A DNA stretch of 64,000 nucleotides, taken from NCBI GenBank assembly GCA_950097015.1, contig CATNEN010000001.1, forward strand, positions 24,184,501 through 24,248,500. Reading direction: 5' to 3'. This document shows, piece after piece, positions 22,515 through 34,079 of this stretch. Every line of letters begins with the position of its first letter. The first letter of the stretch is position 1. Made by a program: the position numbers and the translations under genes. A model generated the notes under the pieces. That model saw only the letters and a program-made list of their open reading frames with translations. It did no database searches and was not told the origin of the DNA. Source of the DNA: Macrostomum hystrix (lineage: Eukaryota; Platyhelminthes; Macrostomidae).

Positions 22515-25500
22515 TTAGACAGGCGCAGGCTCTGAAAGCTCAGTTGGCGCCCGACGGAAAGACAGGCGACTGCCGCTGGCCACCTGGGCGATGCTCAGGT
22601 CAAGGCGTTGGAACGCTGCCCAGAGCTCGTAGCAGCAGAATCCGCCAACTAGAAGCGAGCCGATGAGCACGAGGCCGACTGTCACCAGGTTGGGACCGCT
22701 GCCGCCAATCAGCGACCACAGGCCGAAGGTGAGAAACAGGCCTGCGACCACCTGCGGATGGAATGCGGGCTGCCATTCTGTCGAGAAAGTCAGCAAAAGT
22801 TTGTTGAAGTCGTTCAACTAGGGCTCAACTCACCAGCAGGCACAGGAAGTGTCTGAGCACTGACAGCCGGGCCTTCTTATCGCACGTGTGCCGGCCGTAG
22901 CGCCGGGTCACCCGCATGCTGGCGCCGCAGTGGGGACACTGGAAGGTCATCTGCCAGCGGCCCCAGCTGTACACCCGGCGCTGCAGATACCGCGACAGCA
23001 GGCAGGTGGCGTGGATGTACTTTTCCTGACGACAGCGGCACGGCAGCCGTCGCCAACTGTCCATCCGAGCGGTGAGGTCGGCGAGGCTCATGCAGCTGTC
23101 GTTGACAGCATCGGCGTCGTCAGTGTAGCAGGCACAGACAAGGCATGTCTCGGAGTGCACCCAGCAACTGTTGCGCCTGCGCTGCTGCTGCTGCTGCTGC
23201 TGGCGCAATCGACGCTGATTTGATGCCGCCGCTGCACGAGCTGACGCGGCCGCGGCTGCCAGGTGGTTTAGCGAGGGCGACGACGAAGCCAGGCCGATGT
23301 CGCCTTGCGGCAGCTGGATTTCGAATGGTAAGCGAGATATGCGCAATGTGGGATCTGGACAATATTGGAACCTGGGTTAAAAATTTTGGGATCTGGATGA
23401 TTCAAGGATCTGGATGATTCAAGGATCTGGATGATGCAAGGATCTGGATGATTCAAGGATCTGGATGATTCAAGGATCTGGATGATTCAAGGATCTGGAT
23501 GATTCAAGGATCTGGATGATTCAAGGATCTGGATGATTCAAGGATCTGGATGATTCAAGGATCTGGATGATTCAAGGATCTGGATGATTCAAGGATCTGG
23601 ATGATTCAAGGATCTGGATGATTCAAGGATCTGGATGATTCAAGGATCTGGATGATTCAAGGATCTGGATGATTCAAGGATCTGGATGATTCAAGGATCT
23701 GGATGATTCAAGGATCTGGATGATTCAAGGATCTGGATGATTCAAGGATCTGGATGATTCAAGGATCTGGATGATTCAAGGATCTGGATGATTCAAGGAT
23801 CTGGATGATTCAAGGATCTGGATGATTCAAGGATCTGGATGATTCAAGGATCTGGATGATTCAAGGATCTGGATGATTCAAGGATCTGGATGATTCAAGG
23901 ATCTGGATGATTCAAGGATCTGTATGATTCAAGGATCTGGATGATTCAAGGATCTGGATGATTCAAGGATCTGGATGATTAAAGGATCTGGATGATTCAA
24001 GGATCTGGATGATGCAAGGATCTGGATGATGCAAGGATCTGGATGATGCAAGGATCTGGATGATTCAAGGATCTGGATGATGCAAGGATCTGGATGATGC
24101 AAGGATCTGGATGATGCAAGGATCTGGATGATGCAAGGATCTGGATGATTCAAGGATCTGGATGATTCAAGGATCTGGATGATTCAAGGATCTGGATGAT
24201 TCAAGGATCTGTATGATTCAAGGATCTGGATGATTCAAGGATCTGGATGATTAAAGGATCTGGATGATTCAAGGATCTGGATGATGCAAGGATCTGGATG
24301 ATGCAAGGATCTGGATGATGCAAGGATCTGGATGATGCAAGGATCTGGATGATTCAAGGATCTGGATGATGCAAGGATCTGGATGATTCAAGGATCTGGA
24401 TGATTCAAGGATCTGGATGATGCAAGGATCTGGATGATTCAAGGATCTGGATGATTCAAGGATCTGGATGATTAAAGGATCTGGATGATTAAAGGATCTG
24501 GATGATTCAAGGATCTGGATGATTAAAGGATCTGGATGATTCAAGGATCTGGATGATTCAAGGATCTGGATGATTCAAGGATCTGGATGATTCAAGGATC
24601 TGGATGATTAAAGGATCTGGATGATTCAAGGATCTGGATGATTCAAGGATCTGGATGATTCAAGGATCTGGATGATTCAAGGATCTGGGTGATTCAAGGA
24701 TCTGGATGATTCAAGGATCTGGATGATTTAAGGATCTGGATGATTCAAGGATCTGGATGATTCAAGGATCTGGATGATTAAAGGATCTGGATGATTCAAG
24801 GATCTGGATGATTCAAGGATCTGGATGATTAAAGGATCTGGATGATTCAAGGATCTGGATGATTCAAGGATCTGGATGATTAAAGGATCTGGATGATTCA
24901 AGGATCTGGATGATGCAAGGATCTGGATGATGCAAGGATCTGGATGATGCAAGGATCTGGATGATTCAAGGATCTGGATGATGCAAGGATCTGGATGATG
25001 CAAGGATCTGGATGATTCAAGGATCTGGATGATGCAAGGATCTGGATGATTCAAGGCTCTGGATGATTCAAGGATCTGGATGATTCAAGGATCTGGATGA
25101 TTCAAGGATCTGGGTGATTCAAGGATCTGGATGATTCAAGGATCTGGATGATTCAAGGATCTGGATGATTCAAGGATCTGGATGATTCAAGGATCTGGAT
25201 GATTCAAGGATCTGGATGATTAAAGGATCTGGATGATTCAAGGATCTGGATGATTCAAGGATCTGGATGATTCAAGGATCTGGGTGATTCAAGGATCTGG
25301 ATGATTCAAGGATCTGGGTGATTCAAGGATCTGGGTGATTCAAGGATCTGGATGATTCAAGGATCTGGATGATTCAAGGATCTGGATGATTCAAGGATCT
25401 GGATGATTCAAGGATCTGAATGATTCAAGGATCTGGATGATTCAAGGATCTGGATGATTCAAGAAAACACAGGCGACTTTTGATTAATCCCAAATCGACG

Positions 25501-26962
25501 ATGCTATTTTTCCCAAACAACCAGCAGCTGCGGCTGCGACTGCGGCTTCGGCATCGTCGGAGTCGGGGGTCTCAGCAGCGAAGGCCCGGAGCCACCCAGA
25601 CGGTCGGAGGTCTTCATGGAGCGGCCTTCACCTCTGGACAGGCGGCGCTGATGCAGCTGCTGCAGCCACAGCTGCTGAAGGGCCAGGTGATGCTGCTGAT
25701 GGTACTGCGGCTGCTGCTGCTGCGTGCTTGTCAAACTACCAGCCGAAGCCTCTGTGAAGGTGAAGGACGGCCGCTGCTGCAGCAGAAACAGCTGCCTGTG
25801 ACTGCCGCCTCCGCCGCCACCGGCGCCGCTCGAGACAGTCGTGGCGACCTCCAGATTGGACAGGAAGTGAGGCACCTCGGCTGCCAGAGCTGCCATCTCA
25901 GCAGCGTTTGGTACGTCGAGCCGATCGGCGCTCTTGGACTTCAGGGACGGCTCGCCTGACGGTACGGCGACGTGGTAGCAGGTGATGTTCAGCTGCGTTG
26001 GGATTGAGGTCTTGCCTGCGGGGAGAAAAATGTGCAACCCGAGCGTAGAGGACATTATAATTACTCAGGACACTTCTCCTGATCAAATTGAGGATCAATC
26101 TCCTAATTAGGGTTCCTAAACCGATTCTTGGATTAATCTACAGTTCTATGATTCAGTAAATCCAATTCTATCCGCTGATCTTCCTATCTTGCCGCCATTC
26201 CAGCTTCTCATCTTGCTGTGATACCAGCTTCAGATCTTGCTGCGATTCCTGCTTCAGATCTTGCTGCGTTTCCAGCTTCAGATCTTGCTGCGATTCCTGC
26301 TTCAGATCTTGCTGCGATTCCTGCTTCAGATCTTGCTGCGTTTCCAGCTTCAGATCTTGCTGCGATTCCTGCTTCAGATCTAGCTGCGATTCCAGTTTCA
26401 GATCTTGCTGCGATTCCTGCTTCAGATCTAGCTGCGATTCCAGTTTCAGATCTTGCTGCGATTCCTGCTTCAGATCTTGCTTCGATTCCAGCTTTAGATC
26501 TTGAGGCGATTCCTGCTTCAGATCTTGAGGCGATTCCAGCTTCAGATCTTGAGGCGATTCCTGCTTCAGATCTTGAGGCGATTCCAGTTTCAGATCTTGC
26601 TGTGATACCAGCTTCAGATTTTGCTGCGATTCCAGCTTCAGATCTTGCTGCGATTCCAGCTTTAGATCTTGCTGCGTTTCCAGCTTCAGATCTAGCTGCG
26701 ATTCCTGCTTCAGATCTTGCTGCGATTCCTGCTTCAGATCTTGCAGCGATTCCTGCTTCAGATCTTGGGGCGATTCCAGTTTCAGGTCTTGCTTCGATTC
26801 CAGCTTCAGATCTAGCCGCAATTCCAGCTTCAGATTTTGCTGCGATTCTAGCTTCGGTCACAGCTGCGATTCTAGCAGTAATTTGACTGAAGCTTGTGTC
26901 AAATAACTCAAGATTTAAGAATTCAGTAGCAGGCAAAAAAACTTACGACTGAAAACGGCCAT
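22515..26962 (-). CDS. Membrane RING-CH (MARCH-type) E3 ubiquitin ligase, four exons
   Basis: Model, minus strand: 26962-26947, 26015-25522, 23313-22834, 22751-22515; all phases agree, giving 408 aa. Exon 1 encodes only five codons plus one base, before GTAAGT; exon 2 follows TCTCCCCGCAG. The C4HC3 RING-CH reads CLVC (227-230), CRC (262-264), HATC (271-274), CPHC (296-299). Two hydrophobic helices follow (about 325-347 and 351-374) and a short polar tail. This is the layout of two-TM MARCH ligases, which ubiquitinate membrane proteins in the endosomal or surface system; the exact subfamily is not assignable. The N-terminus is low complexity (Gln, Ala, Gly runs). Weak points: the exon 2 donor (GTTGTT) is poor, with AGAG|GTGAAG near 25630 an out-of-phase alternative, and the exon 3 acceptor has a poor pyrimidine tract. 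Introns 1 and 2 hold satellites. Confidence 0.8.
23389..25462 (+). repeat. 17-bp GGATCTGGATGATTCAA satellite inside a MARCH intron
   Basis: About 122 units filling nearly the whole second intron of the RING-CH gene (23314-25521). Variants are GATGCAA, GATTAAA, TGTATGA and TGGGTGA. Variants cluster: GATGCAA units near 24010-24140, 24280-24430 and 24910-25040. A degenerate unit near 23350 precedes the array. Confidence 0.97.
26186..26885 (+). repeat. 24-bp AGATCT-containing satellite, copy B
   Basis: About 29 units with core CAGCTTCAGATCTTGCTGCG then ATTC. It lies in intron 1 of the RING-CH gene. Read on this strand it matches the reverse complement of the 20596-21735 unit at all but about three of 24 positions: the GATTC, AGCT, CAGATCT and GCTGC blocks fall in the same order. 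So the two arrays are one family in opposite orientation. Confidence 0.93.
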
Positions 26963-26999
26963 GTCTTACGCCGCAGATTTCAGCTCTGCCACCTGCAGC

Positions 27000-28024
27000 A
27001 AAAGTTCAATAATGAATCCGCGACTTTAAGGAGATTTTTGTTCAACCGAGCAGAGCAAAACTTGAAATATAACCGCTAGCTGGGTCATAATGCCCGGTCT
27101 GCAAATATGCTTGGCGCGCACACACCACCACCACCCCGATCCCGAGCTGGGGATCTTGAGCTGGGGATCTTGTACAGCCCCCCACACACACACACGACTC
27201 CAACTGCAATCGCTTCCCAGGATCTGTATCTGGAGATAACGCTTGCTCCCCATTGGCTGCCCAGAATTATCCTCATATGGGATAGCGTTCGGTGCAAAAT
27301 TGGCTAGTAAAAGAAGGGATTTCTTTGGGGAGGGAATATTTGTGATGGGATCTCAGACACATTCTGAGCACACTGAGCAGGGAATGAATGAACAACACGC
27401 TGACATAATTGGGCACTTGCGAGTCCGGGGCAGTGCTCAAACAGAAATCTCGGCCAACGACGGCTGGGTAAGCCGACATGGGATATTGCCAATTTTATTA
27501 ATCAACGATGACCAGCTGCATGGGCCGAGAACTCGCAGACTCAGAACTGCCAATTTACCTGAACTCGCCGATTGCCCAATAAAAATATGAATATGAAGTG
27601 GCGACTCATTCAGAAATCTGATTTATGAGACTGACGCAGTCAGCACAGCTTGACCATCGATTAGCCTAATTGCAATTTTACCTTTTTGTTGTTGCCATGC
27701 AGATTTAATTAGCTCTCCTCAGATAGTACGGAAACAAATTGATTGGATAGATCATATGGGCAACCGTTAAATACTTTTTATGGGATTTTTTCCCAATTAT
27801 GCATGCAAAGATCTCCTACTAGATCGGTTTCGTCGACGAAAAACACACCGAAATGCCGGAAACTCCGCGAACTCGATCTGTCTGACTTTGAGAACAAGAA
27901 TGACGTATGGCAATGTATTTAAGCAGTACACAGCTACTCTTCACAATGCTGCCGTTGATTTAGTACAACCCAATGCACCTTATGGGCAAATCGTTAGAGC
28001 CTAGCGATGGCAGCGAGTCAGTTT
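27000..28024. other. Upstream region of RING-CH gene
   Basis: Single-copy sequence 5' of the RING-CH start. It contains a short CA run near 27183. On the minus strand TTTTGCTGCAG ends near 26993, a possible acceptor, so the 5' UTR may extend into an unseen exon here. No other gene supported. Confidence 0.5.
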
Positions 28025-28441
28025 CATAGAGAGATGAGACACGGGAGAGATGAGACACGGGAGAGATGAGACACGGGAGAGATGAGACACGGGAGAGATG
28101 AGACACGGGAGAGATGAGGCACGGGAGAGATGAGACACGGGAGAGATGAGACACTTGAGAGATGAGACACGGGAGAGATGAGACACGGGAGAGATGAGAC
28201 ACGGGAGAGATGAGACACGGGAGAGATGAGACACGGGAGAGATGAGACACGGGAGAGATGAGACACGGGAGAGATGAGACACGGGAGAGATGAGACACGG
28301 GAGAGATGAGACAGGGGAGAGATGAGGCACGGGAGAGATGAGACACGGGAGAGATGAGACACTTGAGAGATGAGACACGGGAGAGATGAGACACGGGAGA
28401 GATGAGACACGGGAGAGATGAGACACGGGAGAGATGAGGCA
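28025..28441 (+). repeat. 16-bp GAGACACGGGAGAGAT satellite
   Basis: About 26 highly uniform units; variants are GAGGCACGGG, GACACTTGAG and GACAGGGGAG. It is the reverse complement of the family at 11498-13412. Confidence 0.95.
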
Positions 28442-28919
28442 GGTGAGAGTTTGTGTTGGATGGGGCCAGAACAGACTATAAAAATGATTTTATCTTACAA
28501 GTAGGACTTAATTAACGATCAAGTCATTAGACAATTTACTAAATGTAAGTTATTAAAAAACTGTTTGACTTCGTCACGCAAAAGAGCGGAACAGGATCGA
28601 TCGTAATGATTACTTCGCGAATCGCGAAGCAACGTGCCGCCAGTGCCTAAGTTGTAATTCAGAACAGGATTATATTAGTTTTCAATTTAGTGAATACAAA
28701 CGGCCCGATCGTGCAATACAGGGAAAACTAGGCGATAGCAATCCAGTACAAATGATCTAGTTCTGAATCATTTCTACTTTCTTTCAAGCAAATAAGCGGC
28801 ACAATCGTGTTTTGATCATTTGCATTTTACTCAGAAATATTGCGAGTTCACCGTTCACCGTTAAAGTCGCCCTGTTTGTCTCGTCCCTAAATACCTCGAA
28901 TTTCCCCCTACGAAATTTC
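28442..28919. other. Single-copy spacer
   Basis: AT-rich; nothing recognised. Confidence 0.55.
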
Positions 28920-31195
28920 CACATACTTCCCCCCGAATTCTTAGCACATCTCCCCCCGAGTTCTTGGCACTTCTCCCCACGAATTCTTGGTACATCTCCC
29001 CCGAATTCCTGGCACTTCTCCCCCGAATTCTTGGTACATCTCCCCCCCCGAATTCTTGGCACTTCTCCCCCGAATTCTTGGCACATCTCCCCCCCGAATT
29101 CTTGGCACTTCTCCGCCCCCCCCGAATTCTTGGCACTTCTCCCCCCCGAATTCTTGGCACTTCTCCCCCCGAATTCTTGGCACTTCTCCCTCCCCGACTT
29201 ATTCGCACTTCTCCCTCCCCGAATTCTTGGCACTTCTCCCCAACGAATTCTTGGCACTTCTCCCTCCCGAATTCTTGGAATTTCTCCCCAACGAATTCTT
29301 GGCACATCTCCCCCCCCCGAATTCTTGGCACTTCTCCCCCCGAATTCTTGGCACTTCTCCCTCCCCGACTTATTCGCACTTCTCCCTCCCCGAATTCTTG
29401 GCACTTCTCCCTCCCCGAATTCTTGGCACTTCTCCCTCCCGAATTCTTGGAATTTCTCCCCAACGAATTCTTGGCACATCTCCCCCCCCCGAATTCTTGG
29501 CACTTCTCCCCCGAATTCTTGGCACATCTCCCCCCCGAATTCTTGGCACTTCTCCCTCCCCGAATTCTTGGCACTTCTCCCCAACGAATTCTTGGCACTT
29601 CTCCCTCCCCGAATTCTTGGCACTTCTCCCTCCCGAATTCTTGGAATTTCTCCCCAACGAATTCTTGGCACTTCTCCCTCCCCGAATTCTTGGCACTTCT
29701 CCCTCCCGAATTCTTGGAATTTCTCCCCAACGAATTCTTGGCACATCTCCCCCCCCCGAATTCTTGGCACTTCTCCCCCGAATTCTTGGCACTTCTCCCC
29801 CCCCGAATTATTCGCACTTCTCCCTCGCCGAATTCTTGGCACTTCTAACTCCCCGAATTCTTGGCACTTCTCCCTCCCCGACTTATTCGCACTTCTCCCT
29901 CCCCGACTTATTCGCACTTCTCCCTCCCCGAATTCTTGGCACTTCTCCCCAACGAATTCTTGGCACTTCTCCCCCCCCGAATTCTTGGAATTTCTCCCCC
30001 CCGAATTCTTGGCACTTCTCCCCCCCGAATTCTTGGCACTTCTCCCCCCCGAAATTCCTGGCACTTCTCCCCCCCCGAATTCTTGGCACTTCTCCCTCCC
30101 CGAATTCTTGGCACTTCTGCCCCCCCCGAATTCTTGGCACTTCTCCCCAACGAATTCTTGGCACTTCTCCCCAACGAATTCTTGGCACTTCTCCCCCCCG
30201 AATTCTTGGCACTTCTCCCTCCCCGAATTCTTGGCACTTCTCCCCCCCGAATTCTTGGCACTTCTCTCTCCGAATTCTTGGCACTTCTCCCCCCCGAATT
30301 CCTGGCACTTCTCCCCAACGAATTCCTGGCACTTCTCCCCAACGAATTCTTGGCACTTCTCCCTCCCCGAATTCTTGGCACTTCTCCCCCCCGAATTCTT
30401 GGCACTTCTCTCTCCGAATTCTTGGCACTTCTCTCTCCGAATTCTTGGCACTTCTCCCCCCCGAATTCCTGGCACTTCTCCCCAACGAATTCCTGGCACT
30501 TCTCCCCAACGAATTCTTGGCACTTCTCCCTCCCCGAATTCTTGGCACTTCTCCCCCCCGAATTCTTGGCACTTCTCTCTCCGAATTCTTGGCACTTCTC
30601 CCCCCCGAATTCTTGGCACTTCTCCCCCCCGAATTCCTGGCACTTCTCCCCAACGAATTCTTGGCACTTCTCCCTCCCCGAATTCTTGGCACTTCTCCCC
30701 CCCGAATTCTTGGCACTTCTCTCTCCGAATTCTTGGCACTTCTCCCTCCCCGAATTCTTGGCACTTCTCCCCCCCGAATTCTTGGCACTTCTCCCCCCCG
30801 AATTCTTGGCACTTCTCCCTCCCCGAATTCTTGGCACTTCTCCCCCCCGAATTCTTGGCACTTCTCCCCCCCGAATTCCTGGCACTTCTCCCCAACGAAT
30901 TCTTGGCACTTCTCCCTCCCCGAATTCTTGGCACTTCTCCCCCCCGAATTCTTGGCACTTCTCTCTCCGAATTCTTGGCACTTCTCCCTCCCCGAATTCT
31001 TGGCACTTCTCCCCCCCCGAATTCCTGGCACTTCTCCCCCCCCCGAATTCTTGGCACTTCTCTCTCCGAATTCTTGGCACTTCTCCCCCCCTGAATTCTT
31101 GGAATTTCTCCCCCCGAATTCTTGGCACTTCTCCCCCCTGAATTCTTGGAATTTCTCCCCCCCCCGAATTCTTGGCACTTCTCCCCCCGAAATAT
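28920..31195 (+). repeat. About 24-bp satellite with C tracts and GAATTC
   Basis: About 95 units of GAATTCTTGGCACTTCTCCC followed by a variable C tract (roughly 3 to 9 more bases, sometimes CAA or TC). Unit length therefore changes from unit to unit by C-tract slippage. Variants include ATTATTCGCA, GACTTATTCG and TTGGAATTTC units. Frames up to 760 codons cross it in several phases on both strands; they are not proteins. Confidence 0.96.
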
Positions 31196-31914
31196 GTTTA
31201 CTTTTCCGACCGAAGTGAGTGCATTTCTCCCTCCGAAATCTCAGCATTTCTCCCAAGGAAGACTTCACATTTTCAACCCGAATATCTTCCCTTTTCTCCT
31301 TCCCGATATATTTGCACTCCACACTGAAATCTTGGCACTTATTAGAAAAAATTTATCCATCTAGACTGCTAGAAAAAGAAATCAAGAAGCAAAGCAAACA
31401 AATCATCGCTCACTTAATTAATTACAATACAACCCACTTCAGTATTCACACCTTGCATCAGCAGACAGAGATGCTGCTGAAGTGCTCAGGGTTAGAAAAA
31501 TATAGGATCATTAATTATTAATAAGCAGAACTCTCCTAACACAAAACTCGCACACCACAAGACTGCAATTGTACTTCTAAAACAACATTTTGCAAGAAAA
31601 ATAAATTGCGACAGAAAAAAGACAGGTAAAGTGCAGGTAAACTGTGCATTCATTCGCTTCTCTTGAAGTCCACTTAAAAGCGGCATCCAAGCATTCCGGT
31701 TGAGTGACACACAAAAACAAAGGTATTAGCTGGTATATATCAACAGTTGCAGATTCAAGTTTAACTCGTGCATTCCGCATTCGGTTTAGGGATTAAAGCA
31801 AATAAAACTGCTAAGGTATCTTAGGTCTGAATTTCGTAAATATCTAGGTTTAGAGAACTGTTAACTGTAAATAGTTTCTTAGAAATTATATATCAAGAAG
31901 AGGAAGAGATTTAC
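31196..31914. other. Decayed repeat edge and spacer
   Basis: The first 130 bp contain decayed units of the preceding array (CATTTCTCCC, GAAAT); the rest is AT-rich single-copy DNA without a supported gene. Confidence 0.55.
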
Positions 31915-32255
31915 TTAGCGGGAGATGTACATAGGGAGGGGAATTGTACATAGTGATGGGAGATGTACATGGGGAGTGGGAGATGTACATAAAGAGTGGG
32001 AGATGTACATAGGGAGGGAAGATGTACAAAGGGAGTGGGAGATGTACATGGGGAGTGGGAGATGTACATAGGGAGTGGAAAAATGTACATAGTGAGTGGG
32101 AGATGTACATGGGAGTGGGAGATGTACATAGGGAGTGGAAAAATGTATATAGTGAGTGGGAGATGTACATAGGGAGTGGGAGATGTACATAGGGAGGGGA
32201 GATGTACATAGGAAGGGGAGATGAACATAAGGATTTGAGATGTACATTGTGGGAG
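31915..32255 (+). repeat. About 20-bp GATGTACATAGGGAGTGGGA minisatellite
   Basis: About 16 imperfect units, including AAAATGTACATAGTGAG variants. Purine-rich with a GTACAT core. It ends in degenerate units near 32250. Confidence 0.92.
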
Positions 32256-33117
32256 GAGATAGATATTTAGATAGTAGTGAATGCGGAACAGGAAGACACT
32301 GGAAGAGCTAAACATATATTTGGTAACTATACCTTGTTACCAAGAGTAATTTTCCCAGTAGTTATACAAATTCCGAGTATTAATTGTAAGCTAATAATCA
32401 GTTTCTAGAAAACACAGTACTGCTCCACTTGCAGGACTCGAGCAAAAACTAGTTAGAGAAGAGTTGCGTGATCTATCCTAATTAGACTGTACAAAAAACT
32501 AACAGAATGCGAGCTTGATTTAAAGTGGATTGAGGCCGATTGAGTAGACATTTAGGCTCGAGCTAAATTAACACATTCAAATTTAGCTGTAAGAAATTTT
32601 CGATTAAATAGGTCAAATAAGTATGTCAAACAGGTGCGTATTTACACAAACAAACGCGAAAATTTTTGAGTTTCGAAATGTACTTTTTTAATTAAGAGAT
32701 TTTCGCTGCAACAGACAAAAATACTTTCAGAAAAAACAATCAAATGCTAGAAATTACAGGTGCAGAGGAGCCTTTTCTAAACTGCACAAGATTCAATTTG
32801 CTAGATTGTTATATTACTGACATGTTCACAACATGCTACTGACTAGGCGGGTAAGCTAAGAGGTTCAGATAGTAGTCACTTTCGAAAAAATTTCTAACGA
32901 AAAAAATCCGAATCAAGAGAGAACATACACGATGGAGACGATAGGGGAATTGCGGAAACAGAACAAATAAAAGTAACAATGTCATTTCTAAAAGCTATCG
33001 GTATTTAAATTGAAGTAGACGACTAGAAAGTTAATTGCGATTATAGTAGAGTTTCTGTGCCTGAATAATATGAAAAATAAGGATGGAAAAATTCAGAGTG
33101 GCTTGCGGTTACACGAG
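32256..33117. other. AT-rich spacer
   Basis: Single-copy AT-rich sequence; no gene, RNA or mobile element recognised. Confidence 0.55.
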
Positions 33118-33452
33118 TACCTTTAGGGTAGGTGCTGGCGGGCGAGTGTACGTTCAGGGGTAGGGAATTAGCGGGCGAGTGTACATTTAGGGGTAGGAGT
33201 TGACGGGCGTGTGTACATTCAGGGGGTAGGGAGTTAGCGAGCCAGTGTACATTCAGGGGTAGGAGTTGACGGGCGAGTGTACATTTAGGGGTAGGGGTTG
33301 ACGGGCGAGTGTACATTCAGGGGGTAGGGAGTTAGAGAGCCAGTGTACATTCAGGGGTAGGAGTTGACGGGTGAGTGTACATTTAGGGGTAGGGAATTCG
33401 CGGGCGAGGGTACATTCAAGGGTAGGGCTTTGAGGGAGCTTGTACATCTAGG
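33118..33452 (+). repeat. 32-bp minisatellite with GTACAT core
   Basis: About ten units containing GTGTACATTCAGGGGTAGG followed by AGTTGACGGGCGA or GAGTTAGCGAGCCA. It shares GTACAT and G-rich character with the array at 31915-32255, but the unit is different. Confidence 0.92.
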
Positions 33453-34079
33453 AGATATCTTTAAACGGGCAGTAGAAATTCCAATACGCATAAACAATTA
33501 AACTATTAAAGCTGTATTTCAAAATTAAAGTTATAAAAATAACAGCTGAAGATTCACTAAAATTTGGGACAAAAAAGCTGGCAGGCAGATTACATTTCAG
33601 AAAAAAGAACACTAAAAACACTAAATGGCTGGAAATATATAATTTTCAATTTCGTCTTTTTACAGACAAAACTGTCTGAGATTTCTACGGGCCTTCAGAG
33701 ACAAGCGCCAATAATTGCAAGGTAAAAATCCTGACACGCGACTAAAATTATAAGGGAAGGTGGAGAGTAGAAATTCAGCCGGGCGAACCGATAATAGAAA
33801 CTAAAGCCTCGACATCGGGGAGTATTATTGCAAATACAAAGAGATCAATTCAACACAGAGACACACTCATTGATGATGCAGACAGACAGACACAAAGGAA
33901 AAATAAATTGCACAATCAACAACTAAGCTTATACGTCGAATGCGAATCACAAAAAAATAAAACGCCGTTCAACAATAGTCTCCGTTATCGATTCTTTGCA
34001 AGTGCTAGAAGACTGCTCAAACTGTTCGCCACGTAGAGTAGTGCGCTGCGGGAGAGGACGATTTGAATTTGATTATAAA
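33453..34079. other. AT-rich spacer
   Basis: Single copy with no supported gene; could include distal 3' UTR of the minus-strand MKK7 gene. Confidence 0.5.

Noticed and set aside
22751-22777. Alternative acceptor at 22778 for the last RING-CH exon
   Set aside because: It breaks the reading frame; the CCGCAG acceptor ending at 22752 keeps phase 0 and an uninterrupted hydrophobic helix.
22888-23223. Plus-strand frame opposite the RING-CH exon, and similar frames opposite the sulfotransferase and LSM14
   Set aside because: Shadows of GC-rich exons; they lack family features, while the minus-strand frames have clear motifs and splice phases.
23389-25462. CRISPR-like array
   Set aside because: Units are contiguous with no spacers and the genome is eukaryotic; same holds for the 16-, 24- and 31-bp arrays.
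28784-31322. Frames up to 760 codons on both strands
   Set aside because: All lie in the C-tract satellite; frame changes with C-run length and translations are only repeats.
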